Of a stretch of DNA of 64,000 bases, positions 62,837 through 64,000 are shown piece after piece. Each line of letters begins with the position of its first letter. Position 1 is the stretch's first letter. A model generated the notes under the pieces. It saw nothing but the letters and a program-made list of their open reading frames with translations. It had not been told where the DNA came from and made no database searches. This stretch comes from Deinococcus sp. Leaf326. Lineage in GTDB: Bacteria; Deinococcota; Deinococci; Deinococcales; Deinococcaceae. A program made the position numbers and the translations under genes. The stretch covers positions 133 to 64,132 of the forward strand of contig NZ_LMOM01000002.1 in NCBI RefSeq assembly GCF_001424185.1, written 5' to 3'.

Positions 62837-63330
62837 GAAGCCTTGCGGTGGAACTCAAGAACGAACTCGGCCTCGGGCAGCGTGGTCGCGCCCAGTGGGG
62901 TGAGGCGGATCGTCTTGCGAGCGCTGTCCTGCAGCTCTACGGTGACGAGGTCGAGTCCGGCGAGGGCGTGCAGGGCGTCGTAGGTCTGGCTGAGGACCTC
63001 GTGGGGCTGCCGGACAGCGTCCGCGACCGCGCGCAGGGGGGTGGGGTCCGCGGTGACGCCTTTGAGGGCACGGCACAGGCGGAGGGGGAGTGCCGTCTTC
63101 AGAACGCGCAGGTAATCGGCGCCAAGCGGGGTGAGGCGGTAGCGTCGGCGTTGGCTGCTGCCGGTCGCACAGAGGTAGCCGTGGGCGACCAGACGTCGGC
63201 AGGTGGTGTACAGCGAGCGGATCGGGACGGCCGTCACTGCCCGGCGGCGCAGCTGGTCGGCCGAGTAGGTCTGCTCCAGATCAGCGGCCTGCAGGAGCGC
63301 CTGAAAGAGTGGTTTACCCAGGATTTTCAT
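62833..63330 (-). CDS. Winged-helix phage regulator, 165 residues
   Basis: Two winged-helix-like units can be seen: residues 1-75 (Gln-Leu-Arg-Arg-Arg-Ala-Val-Thr... Tyr-Arg-Leu-Thr-Pro-Leu-Gly) and 85-160 (Leu-Ser-Gln-Thr-Tyr-Asp-Ala-Leu-His... Ile-Arg-Leu-Thr-Pro-Leu-Gly). The matching endings suggest an internal duplication. It overlaps the Rha-like gene by 4 bases and likely regulates or assists replication. Confidence 0.6.
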   Translation of the reverse strand: MKILGKPLFQALLQAADLEQTYSADQLRRRAVTAVPIRSLYTTCRRLVAHGYLCATGSSQRRRYRLTPLGADYLRVLKTALPLRLCRALKGVTADPTPLRAVADAVRQPHEVLSQTYDALHALAGLDLVTVELQDSARKTIRLTPLGATTLPEAEFVLEFHRKAS

Positions 63331-64000
63331 GGGTCTCCCTCCAGCAGCGGTTCGGTGTCCCGGTAGGAGTCGATCTGCTTGTCGAGAAAGTGGGTGGCGT
63401 CGTCGTACTGATGGGTGAGGAGGTCGCGGTAGGCGGCGATGCCGAAGCGGTCCTTCAGTCGTCTCCAGGCCTCGGCGTAGTGCGTGCGCTTGCCTCCCAT
63501 GAGGTGGGCGAGTTCGTGGACACGGCGATGGATCTCCTGAGGCTGACTGCCCTGAATAGGGCGGCTGCCGAGGGCATCGGCAATCTCCTGGCGCAGCTCG
63601 GTCTTGACCTCCTCTTTGGTGAGGGTGGCCTGCTCCCGGATGGCCAGGATGGTGTTCCCGGCGAACCGCTGGAGGAAGTCCATGCCCACGGCCCCCTGGA
63701 AGGTGGCGGCTGGGGGAAGGGCGCGGCGCTTGAACTCGGCGAATGCTTGGACGAGCTGGCGCTTCATGGGGACGGTGGTGTCGCTGTTGCGGACGAGGGT
63801 GAGCAGGAAGTAGCACTGCTCCTCGTTGAGGAAGGCGATTCGGATGGGCTTGCCGCCACCGGGGGCCGGTCGCGTTTCAAACGCGATTGCTCCGATGGTC
63901 TGGAAATCGTTCACGTAATCGTCGAGCAGGCTGAGGACGTTTTTGTGGTGATTGTTCATGACGGCCGCGAGGTCTCGGCTGTCGATGCGGGCCTCCCCGT
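63327..64000 (-). CDS. Rha-family phage regulatory protein (5' end outside window)
   Basis: The frame is open to the right edge: upstream of the first in-window ATG (63959) it reads Ile-Asp-Ser-Arg-Asp-Leu-Ala-Ala-Val-Met-Asn-Asn-His-His-Lys-Asn-Val-Leu, the normal Rha N-terminus (a substrate-like HTH), so the gene begins beyond 64000. The following Leu-Asn-Glu-Glu-Gln-Cys-Tyr-Phe-Leu-Leu-Thr-Leu-Val-Arg-Asn-Ser and Leu-Val-Gln-Ala-Phe match the family core. A C-terminal 100-residue helical extension is added. Rha proteins are early phage regulators. Confidence 0.75.
   Translation of the reverse strand, partial: GEARIDSRDLAAVMNNHHKNVLSLLDDYVNDFQTIGAIAFETRPAPGGGKPIRIAFLNEEQCYFLLTLVRNSDTTVPMKRQLVQAFAEFKRRALPPAATFQGAVGMDFLQRFAGNTILAIREQATLTKEEVKTELRQEIADALGSRPIQGSQPQEIHRRVHELAHLMGGKRTHYAEAWRRLKDRFGIAAYRDLLTHQYDDATHFLDKQIDSYRDTEPLLEGDP

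Overview
The window is high-GC bacterial DNA with an HU-type histone-like protein, a ZIP metal transporter, duplicated thioredoxin-reductase-like flavoenzymes and a Ro60/Y RNA pair. Together these suggest a Deinococcus-like host (inference; there is no rRNA or ribosomal protein to confirm it). The layout is chromosome and accessory DNA from 1 to about 14.5 kb, then a long siphovirus-type prophage, almost all on the minus strand, from about 14.5 kb to beyond the right edge. No integrase or repressor lies in the window, so the right end of the prophage is outside it.

The left 14 kb is a patchwork. An AT-rich island (about 230-4010) carries HigB, a HigA fused to an ImmA/IrrE-type peptidase domain, and a large SF1 helicase with a possible nuclease-like N-terminus. 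An 806-bp IS982-like element with clear inverted repeats and a 5-bp target duplication sits on its right border. Small chromosomal genes, HU and ZIP follow. At 8.0-13.2 kb two intact and one decayed copy of a CPYC flavoenzyme surround an array of at least nine tiny, partly overlapping genes (9032-9882) for peptides of 12-47 residues built from DPCxxC and DCxRCY motifs; most are too short for ordinary gene calling. An AT-rich lipoprotein/membrane-peptide pair and a HicAB module with a palindromic operator inside its promoter complete this part.

Read in its own 5'-to-3' direction (right to left), the prophage starts with a Rha-like regulator, a winged-helix protein and a replication initiator whose gene contains four iterons (origin). 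An early operon of small proteins follows: an RNA ligase-like enzyme, a VRR-NUC nuclease, a tRNA-mimicking Y RNA of the YrlA type and the Ro60 orthologue Rsr, that is, an RNA-handling cassette on a phage. A sigma70-like promoter followed at once by a terminator (50438-50541) introduces the late region, an arrangement that suggests antitermination. Late genes are a ParB-methyltransferase fusion, a ParB-like protein, a cytosine methyltransferase, two paralogous small terminases, large terminase, portal, a protease-scaffold gene with an internal scaffold start, decoration and major capsid proteins, connectors, tail tube, a tail chaperone pair joined by a -1 frameshift site (A AAA AAA), a 2137-residue tape measure, hub and tip proteins, and a lysis cassette at 14.8-18.2 kb.

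At least three late genes appear to start at CTG or ATT codons placed 8-9 bases after a near-perfect Shine-Dalgarno sequence. Plus-strand cargo genes interrupt the phage at 32.8 kb and 50.6 kb. The least familiar parts are the Cys-peptide array with its flavoenzymes and the phage-borne Y RNA/Rsr/RNA ligase group.
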